This document shows, in pieces, positions 33,331-33,434 of a DNA stretch of 33,434 nucleotides. The stretch spans positions 1 through 33,434 of the forward strand of contig NZ_KQ058710.1 of the NCBI RefSeq assembly GCF_000982955.1, in the 5' to 3' direction. Numbering within the stretch: the first letter of the stretch is position 1; each line of letters starts with the position of its first letter. Source of the DNA: Micromonospora sp. HK10. GTDB lineage: Bacteria > Actinomycetota > Actinomycetes > Mycobacteriales > Micromonosporaceae. The notes beneath the pieces are model-generated. The model was given only the letters and a program-made list of their open reading frames with translations, ran no database searches and was not told the origin of the DNA. Position numbers and translations under genes: made by a program.

Positions 33331-33434
33331 ATGAGAGTTCGGGCCCTGGCCGTCGCCGCCGCCGTCCTCCTGAGCACCGCGACCGTCCCCACCGTCCCGG
33401 CCGGCCGCGCGGCCGCCCGGGGCCGGGCGGCGGC
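33331..33434 (+). CDS. Secreted protein, N-terminal fragment cut by the window edge
   Basis: The open frame from ATG 33331 runs to the window end without a stop. It starts MRVRALAVAAAVLLSTATV, a typical Sec signal peptide with two Arg and an Ala/Val/Leu core, and probable cleavage near GRAAA. A -10-like TAGTCT (33317-33322) lies eight bases before the ATG. The mature protein is outside the window, so its function is unknown. Confidence 0.65.
   Translation, partial: MRVRALAVAAAVLLSTATVPTVPAGRAAARGRAA

Overview
The window is very GC-rich (roughly 75% by eye), densely packed and rich in GTG starts and four-base ATGA/GTGA gene overlaps. Gene content (MarR, ECF sigma, Ser/Thr kinase, NarL-type two-component system, ergothioneine genes, a fused Wzz/BY-kinase) and many promoters sitting directly at the start codon point to a filamentous actinomycete, most likely Micromonosporaceae such as Micromonospora. 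That assignment is inferred from style and content, not from a marker gene. About 32 protein genes are supported. I saw no tRNA, rRNA, CRISPR array, transposase or prophage gene.

Layout. 1-90: tail of an upstream gene and a long hairpin. 167-2301: a P450-like gene carrying a coding minisatellite, overlapping a PEP-mutase/isocitrate-lyase superfamily gene. 2402-4988: a palindrome-led two-gene operon of an M15-peptidase-like DUF5715 protein and an asparagine-synthase-type amidotransferase. 5043-8424: GNAT acetyltransferase, divergent leaderless MarR gene, alpha/beta hydrolase, DUF1203 protein and PfkB sugar kinase. 8441-8606: a 21-bp tandem repeat array between convergent genes. 8616-10907: a secreted LVIVD-repeat protein and a divergent DUF305 protein with a nested dyad between them. 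10964-15747: histidine kinase, response regulator, a 90-residue remnant of an ABC ATPase and an intact MacB/FtsX-type permease. 15775-19152: membrane Ser/Thr kinase, ECF sigma factor and a membrane partner protein.

19323-23675 is a complete egtABCD ergothioneine set (no egtE in the window). 23752-23851 is a yybP-ykoY manganese riboswitch in front of a TMEM165/GDT1-type cation exporter, followed by a near-perfect 21-bp terminator stem. Then come a small acidic protein and an NhaA antiporter with a calcium-motif tail. 26605-32515 is a cell-surface polysaccharide locus: fused Wzz/BY-kinase, a low-molecular-weight tyrosine phosphatase overlapping it tail to tail, a glycosyltransferase, a DUF4012 membrane protein with two TTA codons, and an LPxTG surface protein. 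The window ends with a small dual-specificity-type phosphatase and the signal peptide of a truncated secreted protein.

Points most worth following: the DUF5715-AsnB operon (possible cell-wall amidation unit), the ABC ATPase deletion scar beside an intact permease, the TTA pair in the polysaccharide locus, the several unassigned palindromic operators, and the abundance of leaderless-type starts.
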